Notes: generated by a model not told the origin, from the sequence alone. Positions 45,593-55,037 are shown, numbered from the stretch's first letter. The stretch is 64,000 nt of DNA from Leptotrichia sp. oral taxon 847 (GCF_001553645.1 NZ_CP014231.1:1612001-1676000), one strand, 5' to 3'. Program-made: numbers and translations.

Positions 45593-46339
45593 ATGAAGAT
45601 ATTGGGAGTGATACCAGCAAGATATGCTTCTACAAGATTTGAAGGCAAGCCATTAAAAGATATAAATGGAAATCCAATGATTGAATGGGTTTATAAGCGA
45701 GCAAAAAATGCTAATATTGATAAATTAACTGTTGCAACTGACGATAAAAGAATATTTGATGCAGTTAAAAAATTTGGTGGAAATGTGGTTATGACTTCAA
45801 ACAATCACAAAAACGGGACTTCGAGAATAATTGAAGTTATAAATAGAGAAAAATATAAAGATTTTGATTTTGTAATAAATATTCAGGGGGACGAGCCTTT
45901 AATAGATATTAAGTCTATAAATATTTTGGCTGATAATTATAGAAGCCAAAAGTCTGAAATTATTACATTAAAGCAAGAAATTATTGAAAAAAGTGATATT
46001 TTAAATCCGAATGTCGTAAAAGTTATTACGGATTTTTATGATAATGCAATTTATTTTAGTAGACTTCCAATTCCATTTGAGCGGGGAAAAATACAAAATT
46101 TTAAATATTATCGACATATTGGGATTTATGGATATACGACAAAATTTTTAAATGAACTTAGTAATTTGAAAGATGGAATTTTGCAAAGAATGGAGTCGCT
46201 TGAACAGTTAAAATTTATGGAAAATGGTTATAAAATAAAAGTTTTAGAAACGGATTCCAAAGTTATTGGAGTTGATACAAAAGAGGACTTGGAAGAAGTT
46301 ATAAAGTTTGTTAAAGAGAATAACATTGTTTTAAAATAA
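45593..46339 (+). CDS. kdsB: 3-deoxy-manno-octulosonate cytidylyltransferase
   Basis: Activates KDO as CMP-KDO for LPS inner core, so the cell has an LPS-type outer membrane. 248 residues with IPARYASTRFEGKPL (CTP loop), FVINIQGDEPLID and the KDO-binding YYRHIGIYGYT. The preceding 155-base gap has an extended -10 (TGATAAAAT, near 45457-45465) and an unexplained short dyad near 45510-45525. Confidence 0.93.
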   Translation: MKILGVIPARYASTRFEGKPLKDINGNPMIEWVYKRAKNANIDKLTVATDDKRIFDAVKKFGGNVVMTSNNHKNGTSRIIEVINREKYKDFDFVINIQGDEPLIDIKSINILADNYRSQKSEIITLKQEIIEKSDILNPNVVKVITDFYDNAIYFSRLPIPFERGKIQNFKYYRHIGIYGYTTKFLNELSNLKDGILQRMESLEQLKFMENGYKIKVLETDSKVIGVDTKEDLEEVIKFVKENNIVLK

Positions 46340-46427
46340 AGTAATTTATTGACTAAATTATAGATTTTAAAAAAATTGTTGCGTTTAGTGTTGTAATTTA
46401 TAAAATAAGAATTTGGAAGTGGTAAAT

Positions 46428-47876
46428 ATGTTAAATGGAGTAATGATACAATATTTTGAGTGGAATTTAGCTGATGATGGAAAACATTGGGAAAGACTAA
46501 AAAATGATGCCGCTCATCTAAAAGAAATTGGAGTTTCAGCAGTTTGGATTCCTCCTGCCTATAAAGGGACTTTTTCAGGAGATGTTGGATACGGTGCTTA
46601 TGATTTGTGGGATTTGGGAGAGTTTAATCAAAAAGGAACTGTGCGTACAAAATACGGAACAAAAGAAGAACTCATTGATGCGATTAATGAACTTCATAAA
46701 TATGGAATAAATGTCTATTTGGACGCTGTACTTAATCATAAAGGAGGTGCTGACGAAACAGAAAGATTTTCGGTAATAGAGGTGGATCCTGAAAATAGAA
46801 ATGAAGAAATTTCAGAACCAAAAGAGATTGAAGGATGGACAAAATTTACTTTTCCTGGAAGAAATAAGAAGTATTCTGAATTTGAATGGAACCATACTCT
46901 TTTTAGCGGAGTTGACTATGATAATTTGACAGGAAAAAATGCAATTTATAAAATTGTTGGAGAAAATAAAGGATGGGCAGAAAATGTAGATTCTGAACTT
47001 GGAAATTATGACTATCTTATGAATGCCGATGTGGATTATTCACACCCTGAAGTGAGAAATGAAATTATAAACTGGGGAAAATGGGTCGTGAATGAATTAA
47101 ATCTCGATGGATTCAGAATGGACGCTGTAAAACATATAAGCGGAGATTTTATCAAAGAATTTTTAATTGAAGTAAGAAAAGTTTATGGAGAAGAATTTTA
47201 TTCTGTCGGAGAATATTGGAAAGATGACTTGGATACTTTAAAAACTTATTTGGAAAATATAGGATATGAAACTGATTTATTTGACGTGGGACTTCATTTT
47301 AATTTTCACAAAGCTTCGGTGGAAAAAGAAAATTATGATTTGACAACAATACTGGATAATTCAGTGATGCTTATGGATCCAATTAAAGCGGTAACATTTG
47401 TGGATAATCACGATTCGCAAAAAGGAAGTGCTCTGGAATCTGAAATAGAAAGTTGGTTTATTCCACACGCCTATGCGATAATATTACTTTCTGAAAAAGG
47501 TTACCCATGCTTATTCTACGGAGATTATTACGGCGTAGGAAACAATAAAAGTCCGCACGGATGGGTGATAGATAAACTTCTTTATGTGAGAAGAAATAAT
47601 GCCTATGGAGAACAGATAAATTATTTTGATGATCCAAATATAATCGCCTTTTACAGAAAAGGTAGAGAAAATGAAATAAATACAGGATGCGTGGCTGTTT
47701 TGTCCAATAATGAAGCTGGAGAAAAAGTAATTGAAGTTGGAAAAGATAGAATAGGACAAGTTTGGGAAGAAGTTACAGGAAGTGGATTTGAAGACGTGGT
47801 AATTGATGAAGATGGAGCTGCCGTATTTCGTGTTGAAGCACAAAAAATTTCAGTTTGGGTACCGAAAAAACAATAA
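46428..47876 (+). CDS. Cytoplasmic alpha-amylase (GH13)
   Basis: 482-residue glycoside hydrolase without signal peptide, like the GH13_5 intracellular amylases. Begins MIQYFEWNLADDGKHW. Catalytic residues: nucleophile Asp in DGFRMDAVKHIS, general acid Glu in SVGEYW, and the third Asp in FVDNHDSQ. Region I is VYLDAVLNHKGG. It would release malto-oligosaccharides from internal glycogen or imported dextrins. The ATG at 46428 is chosen over the upstream TTG (46413) because GGAAGTGG lies ahead of it. Confidence 0.92.
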   Translation: MLNGVMIQYFEWNLADDGKHWERLKNDAAHLKEIGVSAVWIPPAYKGTFSGDVGYGAYDLWDLGEFNQKGTVRTKYGTKEELIDAINELHKYGINVYLDAVLNHKGGADETERFSVIEVDPENRNEEISEPKEIEGWTKFTFPGRNKKYSEFEWNHTLFSGVDYDNLTGKNAIYKIVGENKGWAENVDSELGNYDYLMNADVDYSHPEVRNEIINWGKWVVNELNLDGFRMDAVKHISGDFIKEFLIEVRKVYGEEFYSVGEYWKDDLDTLKTYLENIGYETDLFDVGLHFNFHKASVEKENYDLTTILDNSVMLMDPIKAVTFVDNHDSQKGSALESEIESWFIPHAYAIILLSEKGYPCLFYGDYYGVGNNKSPHGWVIDKLLYVRRNNAYGEQINYFDDPNIIAFYRKGRENEINTGCVAVLSNNEAGEKVIEVGKDRIGQVWEEVTGSGFEDVVIDEDGAAVFRVEAQKISVWVPKKQ

Positions 47877-47927
47877 GAAATATGAAAAAATATAAAATAA
47901 AAAAATAAAATTAAAGGAGAAAAAATT

Positions 47928-48146
47928 ATGAAAAAAATAAAATTAGTACTAATGTTGTCAATATTAGTCGGAGTAATTAATTCATGTACAGCGGTTGCAC
48001 TTGGAGCTGGAGCTGTTGCTGGAGGATATACTTGTACGAAAACGAATATTTGTAAAGATTTAATAAATAAAAAAAATAATACTAGAAATATTCAAAGTAC
48101 TCAGCCAAAACCAAAATCGTCAGGTACAAATGAGAGTGGATTATAA
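47928..48146 (+). CDS. Small predicted lipoprotein
   Basis: 72 residues: signal peptide MKKIKLVLMLSILVGVIN with lipobox I-N-S-C (Cys at about 20), then a Gly/Ala-rich segment (ALGAGAVAGGYTC) and a polar tail. Two further Cys follow. Glycine-zipper-like text suggests outer-membrane association. Function unknown. Strong ribosome site AAAGGAG. It is followed by a hairpin leading to proB. Confidence 0.65.
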   Translation: MKKIKLVLMLSILVGVINSCTAVALGAGAVAGGYTCTKTNICKDLINKKNNTRNIQSTQPKPKSSGTNESGL

Positions 48147-48185
48147 AACTACAGAAAGGAGAAGTTACAAAAAATGTAGCTTTTT
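48146..48185 (+). terminator. Hairpin with T-run in the proB leader
   Basis: Stem AAACTACA / TGTAGCTTT (one bulge) with a T5 tail that ends 5 bases before the proB ATG. The loop contains AAAGGAG followed by ATG-TAG at 48174-48179. It may end the lipoprotein transcript or act as a proB leader switch. Confidence 0.5.
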
Positions 48186-48190
48186 AAAGT

Positions 48191-49339
48191 ATGAAAAAAC
48201 AGAATAAAAGAGAAGAAATTTTAGAAGATATACAAAGAATAGTAATAAAAGTGGGAACTTCTACGTTAACTGATGAAAATGGACAGCTGGATTTGCAAAA
48301 AATGAAAAAAATAGTTGTAGAAATCAGTAATCTTCAGGATAAAGGATTTGATGTGATACTCGTTTCATCTGGAGCAGTTGGAGCTGGAATGGGTCTACTT
48401 GAAATTGAAGAAAGACCAAAATTACTCTCAGAAAAGCAGATGTTATCAGCAGTTGGACAAGTGACACTTATGCAGGTGTATCAGACTTTTTTTAAAAAGT
48501 ATGACAAGCTCATTGGACAACTGCTTTTGACTAAAGAAGAATTTTCAGACAGAAAAAGATATTTGAATGTAAGAAATGTGTGCAATGCTTTTTTAGATAG
48601 GAAAATAATTCCCGTCATAAACGAAAATGACGCAATTGTTTCGGATGAATTGAAATTGAAAGTGGGAGATAATGATACGATGTCAGCGTTAGTTTCAGGA
48701 TTGATTGATGCGGATCTACTCATTATTTTGTCAGATATCGACGGTCTTTATAACAAAAATCCTAGAAAGTATGAAGATGCCAATTTAATTGAAATTGTTG
48801 GTGATATAAGCGAAGATATAAAAAATATGGCTGGTGAAAAAGGCTCAAAATTTGGGACAGGTGGAATGATTACCAAAATAATGGCTGCGGAAATGGCAAC
48901 AAAAATTGGGACAAATCTTGTGATTGTAAATGGAGACGATCCAAGAAATATCTCAAGAGTTGTGGAAAAAGAAAACATTGGAACGTTATTTGTGAGAAAG
49001 AATAAAAAAATTAGCGCTAAAAAATACTGGCTTGCTTATGGACCAGATAAAAAAGGTGAAGTTGTAATTGATGAAGGAGCGGAAAAAGCTTTACTTTCAG
49101 GAAAAAGTTTACTTCCAATAGGAATAAAATCAGTTTTTGAAACATTTGACAGAGGTGGAGTTTTGGAAATAAAAAATTCTAAAAATAAAATTATTGCAAA
49201 TGGAATTTCAAATTATTCGTCGGATGAAATCGAGCTGATAAAAGGTCAAAAAAGTGAAGATATTGAAAAGATATTAGGTCATAAATATGACAACGTAGTG
49301 ATTCATGCGGACAATATTGTTCTGATTGAAAATGTATAA
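48191..49339 (+). CDS. proB: Glutamate 5-kinase
   Basis: First enzyme of proline synthesis. 382 residues: amino-acid kinase domain (VIKVGTSTLTDENG, SSGAVGAGM, NENDAIVSDE, GTGGMITKIMAA) and a C-terminal PUA domain (about 285-382). The ATG at 48191 has almost no ribosome site (it follows TTTTTAAAGT), and the nearest AAAGGAG lies 34 bases upstream inside a hairpin loop, so translation may be controlled. Then proA, TPR gene and proC follow in order. Confidence 0.93.
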   Translation: MKKQNKREEILEDIQRIVIKVGTSTLTDENGQLDLQKMKKIVVEISNLQDKGFDVILVSSGAVGAGMGLLEIEERPKLLSEKQMLSAVGQVTLMQVYQTFFKKYDKLIGQLLLTKEEFSDRKRYLNVRNVCNAFLDRKIIPVINENDAIVSDELKLKVGDNDTMSALVSGLIDADLLIILSDIDGLYNKNPRKYEDANLIEIVGDISEDIKNMAGEKGSKFGTGGMITKIMAAEMATKIGTNLVIVNGDDPRNISRVVEKENIGTLFVRKNKKISAKKYWLAYGPDKKGEVVIDEGAEKALLSGKSLLPIGIKSVFETFDRGGVLEIKNSKNKIIANGISNYSSDEIELIKGQKSEDIEKILGHKYDNVVIHADNIVLIENV

Positions 49340-49456
49340 ATTTAATTTTAAAAAATTTATTAATATTTAGATATTAAAAAATTTTTGGGGTCAGAATAAA
49401 ATGACTTTGAATAATTTTTAAAAAATTATTAATAAATTGAAATGGGAGAAAAAATT

Positions 49457-50716
49457 ATGAATGAATATATTGAAGAAATGGGTAAAAAAGCAAAAATTGC
49501 ATCACAAAAACTTTTGACACTTGATACAAAAACTAAAAATAATGCGCTTCGTGCCATTGCGGATGAAATAATTGAAAAAAAAGAAGAAATAAAAGCGGAA
49601 AATAAAATTGATTTGGAAAATGGGAAAAAGATGGATCTTAGTTTTGCGCTACTTGACAGAATGGAATTGACAGACGCTAGAATTGAAGGGATGGCGCAAA
49701 GTTTGAGAGAAATTGCAGCATTTACCGATCCGATTGGAGAGATTTTAACTGGATGGAATCACAAAAATGGGATGTCGATTGCGAAAAAAAGAGTCCCACT
49801 TGGCGTGATTGGAATGATTTATGAATCAAGACCAAATGTTACGATTGATGCGGCAGGGCTATGTTTAAAATCTTCAAATGCAGTAATTTTGAGAGGTTCT
49901 GAAAATGCAATAAATTCAAATATTTATTTGAATAAGTTATTTAATGAAGTTGGGAAAAAAGCGGGAATTCCTGAAAATTCAGTTCAGTTGATTGAAAAGC
50001 CAGAACGGGAATTGGTAAAAGATATGATAACTTTAAATGAATATATTGATGTTTTGATTCCAAGAGGTGGAAAAGGTTTAAAAAAATTTATGATTGAAAA
50101 TGCGACAATTCCTGTAATTGAGACAGGAGCTGGAGTTTGTCATATTTTCGTTGATGAAAGCGCAGATATTGAGATGGCTTTACCAATAATTGAAAACGCA
50201 AAAACTCAAAGACCAAGCACTTGTAATTCGATTGAAACGGTTTTGGTTCACAAAAATATTGCAAATAAAATATTGCCAAAATTGACGGATATGCTGATAA
50301 AAGATAAAGTAGAGCTTAGATACAGTAAAGAAGCTCTTGACATTGTGGGAAACAGAAATGATGTGAAATTGGCTCAAGATGAAGATTTTGGGGCGGAATA
50401 CTTAGATATGGTGATGTCGCTAAAATTGGTGGACAATGTGGAAGAAGCAATCCATTATATCAATGAATACGGTACACATCACTCGGATTCGATTATCACC
50501 AAAAATATTGAAAATGCTGAAAAATTTTTGAATGAAGTGGATTCAGCAGCGGTTTATTTGAATGCGTCAACTAGATTTTCTGACGGCGGAGAATTTGGAT
50601 TTGGTGGAGAAATCGGAATTTCTACACAAAAATTACACGCTCGTGGGCCTATGGGAGTGAGAGAATTGACTACGACTAAGTATGTAATTCGTGGAAATGG
50701 GCAAATTAGAGAATAA
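49457..50716 (+). CDS. proA: Gamma-glutamyl phosphate reductase
   Basis: Second proline step, NADPH-dependent reduction of gamma-glutamyl phosphate. 419 residues with the aldehyde-dehydrogenase fold: RVPLGVIGMIYESRPNVT, LRGSENAINSN, and the catalytic Cys in AKTQRPSTCNSIETVLV (Cys about 260), then FGFGGEIGISTQKLHARGPM. The ATG at 49457 is preferred over 49442 because GGGAGAAAA precedes it. About 115 bases after proB. Confidence 0.94.
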   Translation: MNEYIEEMGKKAKIASQKLLTLDTKTKNNALRAIADEIIEKKEEIKAENKIDLENGKKMDLSFALLDRMELTDARIEGMAQSLREIAAFTDPIGEILTGWNHKNGMSIAKKRVPLGVIGMIYESRPNVTIDAAGLCLKSSNAVILRGSENAINSNIYLNKLFNEVGKKAGIPENSVQLIEKPERELVKDMITLNEYIDVLIPRGGKGLKKFMIENATIPVIETGAGVCHIFVDESADIEMALPIIENAKTQRPSTCNSIETVLVHKNIANKILPKLTDMLIKDKVELRYSKEALDIVGNRNDVKLAQDEDFGAEYLDMVMSLKLVDNVEEAIHYINEYGTHHSDSIITKNIENAEKFLNEVDSAAVYLNASTRFSDGGEFGFGGEIGISTQKLHARGPMGVRELTTTKYVIRGNGQIRE

Positions 50717-50814
50717 AAAATTTTTTGTGTAAAATATTGAAGTCAGAATATAAAAAATTTTGATTATTAAAAGTTTAGATTTTGTAATTAAGAATTATGA
50801 AAAAGGAGATTATT

Positions 50815-51687
50815 GTGAAAAATAAGTATTTTAAAATTTTGATTTTGTTAGCTTTTTTTATGTTAACTTTTGAAATTTTTGCTGAAAGTCAAGAAGAAAT
50901 TATGAGAGTTACAAGGCAAGAATTAAAAGATTTGAAGATAAATGAAAAATCACTTGAAAAAACTTTTGAAGGAATTAAAATGCAGGAAGTAGATTTTTCT
51001 AAGTCAAAAAAACCATTTGAAGAAGCAGTTCAATTAGATGGGAAAAATTATCTTGCAATGCTTTATATTGGAACATACGAAAGAATGATTAATAAAGATA
51101 GTAAAAAAGCAATCGAATATTATCAAAAAGCAATAAAATTAAATCCAAAAAATCCTAGACCTTATAATAATATGGCAATCGCATATGCGTATTTAGGTGA
51201 TAAGAAAAAATCTAACGAAACAATTCAAAAAATTATGTCGTTGTTTCCTGAATATCCAGAAGGTTATTATCAATGGGCTTTGAAATTGGCAGATGAAAAG
51301 AAATATTCTGAAAGTACTGAATATATGAAGAAAGCAATTGAAAAATATAACAAGATAAAAAAACTTGATTATTGGTATATAACTCAAGATGCAAAAGAAC
51401 ATTATATTATGGATGCACAGAAAATAATCATATATAATTATTTAGATCAAAATAAATTAACTGATGCAATAGACTTTTTCAAAGATGATATTTTCTTTAA
51501 AATGAAAGAAAATGGATATCCCGATGTAGATAAGTTATTGGTTGCGATGTATGACAAAAATGAGAAACTTTATAAAAATAAAAATTCTAAATTGTATAAA
51601 GAAAATTTTGAAAAATTAAAATCTATTGAATTTACAGGGCTTTTGATTAAAGCATACGATGATATGAAAACTAAAGACAAAAAATAA
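50815..51687 (+). CDS. Secreted or membrane-anchored TPR protein
   Basis: About 290 residues. GTG start at 50815 with AAAAGGAGA ideally placed; the upstream ATG (50797) would overlap that site. N-terminal signal peptide or anchor (ILILLAFFMLTFEIFA), then TPR units (YLAMLYIGTYERM..., KAIEYYQKAIKLNPKNPRPYNNMAIAYAYLGD, SESTEYMKKAIEKYNKI). The gene sits between proA and proC, but nothing ties it to proline synthesis; a generic periplasmic scaffold is likely. Confidence 0.8.
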   Translation: MKNKYFKILILLAFFMLTFEIFAESQEEIMRVTRQELKDLKINEKSLEKTFEGIKMQEVDFSKSKKPFEEAVQLDGKNYLAMLYIGTYERMINKDSKKAIEYYQKAIKLNPKNPRPYNNMAIAYAYLGDKKKSNETIQKIMSLFPEYPEGYYQWALKLADEKKYSESTEYMKKAIEKYNKIKKLDYWYITQDAKEHYIMDAQKIIIYNYLDQNKLTDAIDFFKDDIFFKMKENGYPDVDKLLVAMYDKNEKLYKNKNSKLYKENFEKLKSIEFTGLLIKAYDDMKTKDKK

Positions 51688-51732
51688 TATGTGAAAAGTT
51701 AAATTTATCATAAATAAAAAAAGGAGCAAAAG

Positions 51733-52539
51733 ATGAAAATAGGATTTATTGGAACAGGAAATATGGGAAGTTCGATAATTAAAGGAATTTTGTCTTCAAA
51801 ATTTGAGAAAAATGAAAATATAAATATTTTCGATTTGGACAAAGACAAAGTGAATAATTTAGTCAAAGAATATGGAGTAAATGCCGTAAATAGTGAAAAA
51901 GAGCTGGCAGAAAATAGTGATATTATTGTTTTGTCAGTAAAACCCCATATAATTCCTGTCGTTTTGAAAAATTTGAGCGAAAATGTGAAAAAAGATACGA
52001 TTATTTTGACAATTGCGGCTGGAATAAGTATTTCTGTGATTGAAAATGCTTTGGGAGAGGATAAAAAAGTTGTTAGAACAATGCCAAATACTCCTGCTCA
52101 GGTACTTTCAGGAATGACGGCAGTTACATTTAATAAAAATATTGAAAATTCTGAAAAAGAGATAATTTTTAATTTTTTAAACAGTTTTGGAAAAAGTGTG
52201 GAAATCGAAGAAAAATTAATGCACGCATATACAGGAATTAGCGGTTCACTTCCAGCGTATGTCTACATGTTTATGGAAGCACTGGCTGACGGTGGCGTAC
52301 TTTGTGGAATGCCAAGAGATAAAGCATATAAAATAGTAGCACAAGCTGTGGCAGGTTCAGCAAAAATGCTATTAGAAACTGGAAAACATCCAGGACAGTT
52401 AAAAGACGAAGTATGCTCTCCAGCGGGAACAACAATCGAAGCCGTTAGAGTTTTGGAAAATGGAAATTTTCGTGGAAATGTAATTGGAGCAGTTGTGGCT
52501 TGTACAGAAAAGTCGAAAGAAATGGCAGGAGAAAAATAA
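51733..52539 (+). CDS. proC: Pyrroline-5-carboxylate reductase
   Basis: Last enzyme of proline synthesis. 268 residues: Rossmann motif IGFIGTGNMGSSIIKGIL, VRTMPNTPAQVLSGMT, and the family signature LKDEVCSPAGTTIEAVRVLE. With proB and proA nearby, the complete glutamate-to-proline route is present. Ribosome site AAAGGAG. A 14-bp hairpin (terminator) follows. Confidence 0.95.
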   Translation: MKIGFIGTGNMGSSIIKGILSSKFEKNENINIFDLDKDKVNNLVKEYGVNAVNSEKELAENSDIIVLSVKPHIIPVVLKNLSENVKKDTIILTIAAGISISVIENALGEDKKVVRTMPNTPAQVLSGMTAVTFNKNIENSEKEIIFNFLNSFGKSVEIEEKLMHAYTGISGSLPAYVYMFMEALADGGVLCGMPRDKAYKIVAQAVAGSAKMLLETGKHPGQLKDEVCSPAGTTIEAVRVLENGNFRGNVIGAVVACTEKSKEMAGEK

Positions 52540-52546
52540 ATTTTAT

Positions 52547-52583
52547 AAAGGAAAACTGAATTTTTTGTTTAGTTTTTCTTTTT
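52547..52583 (+). terminator. Terminator after proC
   Basis: AAAGGAAAACTGAA / TTTAGTTTTTCTTT, two G-T pairs, 7-base loop. Confidence 0.65.
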
Positions 52584-52696
52584 ACTAAGTTGAAAAACTT
52601 TCTACTTATATATTATGAATAGTATTTGGTGAAAAAAATTATGGATTTTTATTATACTTAATAATTAATAAAAAAAATTATACAAGATATTTTAAT

Positions 52697-52736
52697 GGGA
52701 GAAAAGCCTTTGTTGTAAAGGAATCTCCCTTTTTTT
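52697..52736 (+). terminator. Second hairpin with T7 tail downstream of proC
   Basis: Nested stem GGGAGA / TCTCCC enclosing CCTTT / AAAGG, then TTTTTTT, 110 bases past the proC terminator and just before the priA stop. With an AT-rich stretch upstream it could end a short + strand RNA. Confidence 0.6.
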
Positions 52737-54909
52737 ACATCATATTAACAGGATCAACATCAACTGTAATTCTCACATTGCTGTCATTAAATTTAGCCAA
52801 ATATTTTTTTATAATTTTTTTTATTTTTGGTATATTTTCTTTGTTAAATTTAAAATAAATTTGGTAGCGAAATCTTGAATTTATTTTAAAAATTGGAGCA
52901 CGAAAAGGCTCTGAAATAAATTCGTTTGCGGATATTTTTATATTTTTATTTACAGTTTTGGAAATATATTTATAAAAAATATTTGCTTTTTCACATGCTA
53001 AATTTTCTTTTGTAGAAGAAATTACAATAACAATAAGTCGTCCAAAAGGAGGATAATTAAAAGATTTTCGCAAAAATAGCTCATTTTTGTAGTAACCTTC
53101 ATAGTTGTTTTCAATAGTTTTCGTTATGACATCGTTATTTTCGTTAAATGTCTGAATTATGACTTTTCCATCTTTTGAACCTCTTCCCGCTCGTCCAGAA
53201 GCCTGTGTCAACAGCTGAAAAGTTTTTTCTCCGGCACGAAAATCTGGAAGATTTAAAATTATGTCAGCATTAATAATTCCGACCAAAGTAACATTTGGGA
53301 AGTGTAATCCTTTTGCAATAACTTGAGTTCCTAGCATTATATCATATTTTTGATTTTTAAAGTCATTGTAAATTTTTTCGTAGTCGCTTTTAGTTTTCAT
53401 CGTTTCAGAATCTACTCTTATCATTTTTGCATTTGGAAAAAATTCTTTCAATTCTTCTTCAACTTTTTCAGTTCCGGTTCCTATCTGCTGCATTTTCTTA
53501 GAACCGCATTCCTTGCAAAATCCACTAAAATGTTCTTCGTATCCGCAGTAATGACATTTTAATTGATTTGTTTTTTTATAATAAGTTAGCGAAATACTGC
53601 AATTTGGACAAGTTGGAATATTTTGGCAATTTTTGCATTTTAAAAAGTTTGAAAACGCTTTTCTATTTAAAATTAGTATAATTTGCTCTTTTTTTTGCAA
53701 AGTTTGAGATATTTCTTTTAACAGTTTTTCTGAAAAATTTTCTGTTGTTTCGTTTAAATTTACAATTTCATATTCTGGAATTTTAGAATTTTGAAATCTA
53801 TTTTTTAGCTCAATTAACTGTATATCGCCTTGATTTGCTTGATAAAAACTCTCAAACGATGGAGTTGCTGAGCCTAAGATAACTTTGACTTTTGTATTTT
53901 CATTTAAAAGCGCTCTTTTTATTGCGACATTTTTTGTGTGATAACGGGGATTATTTTCCTGCTTGTAAGTATTTTCATGTTCCTCGTCAACAATTATGTA
54001 TTTTAAGTTTTGAACAGGCGCAAAGATGGCAGATCTTGCTCCGATTACGATTTTTTTCTCCCCATTTCTAATAAAAGTCCATTCTTCTCGCTTTTCTTTA
54101 TCGCTAAGTTTACTGTGCAAAATAGCAACTTCATCTAAAAATTCTTCTTCCAGTCGCTCTATCATCTGTGTTGTTAGTGAAATTTCTGGCACCAAAAATA
54201 TGCTTCCATATCCATTTTTTAGCGCTTCCTTTATAAGATTGATATAAATCTCAGTCTTTCCAGAACCAGTAATTCCTTTTAGTAGGAAAATTTGTTTTTT
54301 ACTATTTTTTATAGTATTTACAGCATTTTGCTGTTCTTCGTTCAAAGTTATCTTTTTTTCAACAATTTTTCCTGTATTTTTTCTTTTATTCGAAATTTTA
54401 GAATTTAAAATAACTTTTTTTTCAACTGAAATAACTTTTTGTTTTATAGCTTTTTCAATAATTTCTTCTGAAAAATTTTTCTTTAAAGTGATTAATGTAA
54501 CTTCTAATTTTTTTTTCATATATTTGTTAAACTTATTCACTTCCAAATTTTCCAAATTTTTGTCAAAATCTTTCAGATAAATAGCTTTTTTCGAATAATT
54601 TAATTTTAATGTTCCTGGATAAATGGTTTTAAAAACACTAAAAAAATCGCTTAAGTAATAGTTTTTTATCCATTTTGCAAGTTTCATTATTTCAAGTGGA
54701 ATCGAAAGAACGGGAGCAGCGCAAACGATAGACTTTAATTTTTTTTGGTCAAAGTCAATTTTTTCTTCTTTTACAATATTTACAATTAATCCCATTTTAT
54801 CGTGGTTTACAAAATTAACGATACACCATTGTCCAATTTCATACTTTTCGTTAGATTTGTACGTAAAAAGTCTCACATTATTTTCCACATAAATTTCGTA
54901 ATAATACAT
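52735..54909 (-). CDS. priA: Primosomal protein N' (PriA helicase)
   Basis: Restarts stalled replication forks. 724 residues: N-terminal DNA-binding domain, Walker A (KGITGSGKTEIY), DEEH box (VDEEHENTYKQE), and four Cys pairs between the helicase lobes (CKNCQNIPTCPNC ... CHYCGY ... CKECGS) that bind two Zn2+. The C-terminal motif GRAGRGSKDGKVIIQT is also present. Minus strand, alone; the upstream 293-base gap holds the divergent operator and promoter of the DUF1858-type operon. Confidence 0.96.
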   Translation of the reverse strand: MYYYEIYVENNVRLFTYKSNEKYEIGQWCIVNFVNHDKMGLIVNIVKEEKIDFDQKKLKSIVCAAPVLSIPLEIMKLAKWIKNYYLSDFFSVFKTIYPGTLKLNYSKKAIYLKDFDKNLENLEVNKFNKYMKKKLEVTLITLKKNFSEEIIEKAIKQKVISVEKKVILNSKISNKRKNTGKIVEKKITLNEEQQNAVNTIKNSKKQIFLLKGITGSGKTEIYINLIKEALKNGYGSIFLVPEISLTTQMIERLEEEFLDEVAILHSKLSDKEKREEWTFIRNGEKKIVIGARSAIFAPVQNLKYIIVDEEHENTYKQENNPRYHTKNVAIKRALLNENTKVKVILGSATPSFESFYQANQGDIQLIELKNRFQNSKIPEYEIVNLNETTENFSEKLLKEISQTLQKKEQIILILNRKAFSNFLKCKNCQNIPTCPNCSISLTYYKKTNQLKCHYCGYEEHFSGFCKECGSKKMQQIGTGTEKVEEELKEFFPNAKMIRVDSETMKTKSDYEKIYNDFKNQKYDIMLGTQVIAKGLHFPNVTLVGIINADIILNLPDFRAGEKTFQLLTQASGRAGRGSKDGKVIIQTFNENNDVITKTIENNYEGYYKNELFLRKSFNYPPFGRLIVIVISSTKENLACEKANIFYKYISKTVNKNIKISANEFISEPFRAPIFKINSRFRYQIYFKFNKENIPKIKKIIKKYLAKFNDSNVRITVDVDPVNMM

Positions 54910-54994
54910 TTTACCAAATTCCTTTTTTATAAATTATATTTATTTTACATTTTATTTATAAAAAAATCAATTGATTTTTTTTAAATAGTAATTT

Positions 54995-55010
54995 TGTAAT
55001 ATATATTACA
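54995..55010 (+). promoter_or_regulatory. Perfect CRP/FNR-type palindrome of the DUF1858-type operon
   Basis: TGTAATATATATTACA, a perfect 16-bp palindrome (TGTAA-N6-TTACA). Centre is 41.5 bases before the predicted start near 55044, with 21 bases to the -10, exactly as at hcp. Confidence 0.7.
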
Positions 55011-55028
55011 GATTTTTTTTACAAAATA

Positions 55029-55037
55029 TGGTAAACT
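55029..55037 (+). promoter_or_regulatory. -10 of the DUF1858-type operon
   Basis: TGG-TAAACT: 4 of 6 to TATAAT with the TGn extension. No -35 box, consistent with activation from the palindrome upstream. The leader to 55203 is about 160 bases, AT-rich. Confidence 0.5.
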
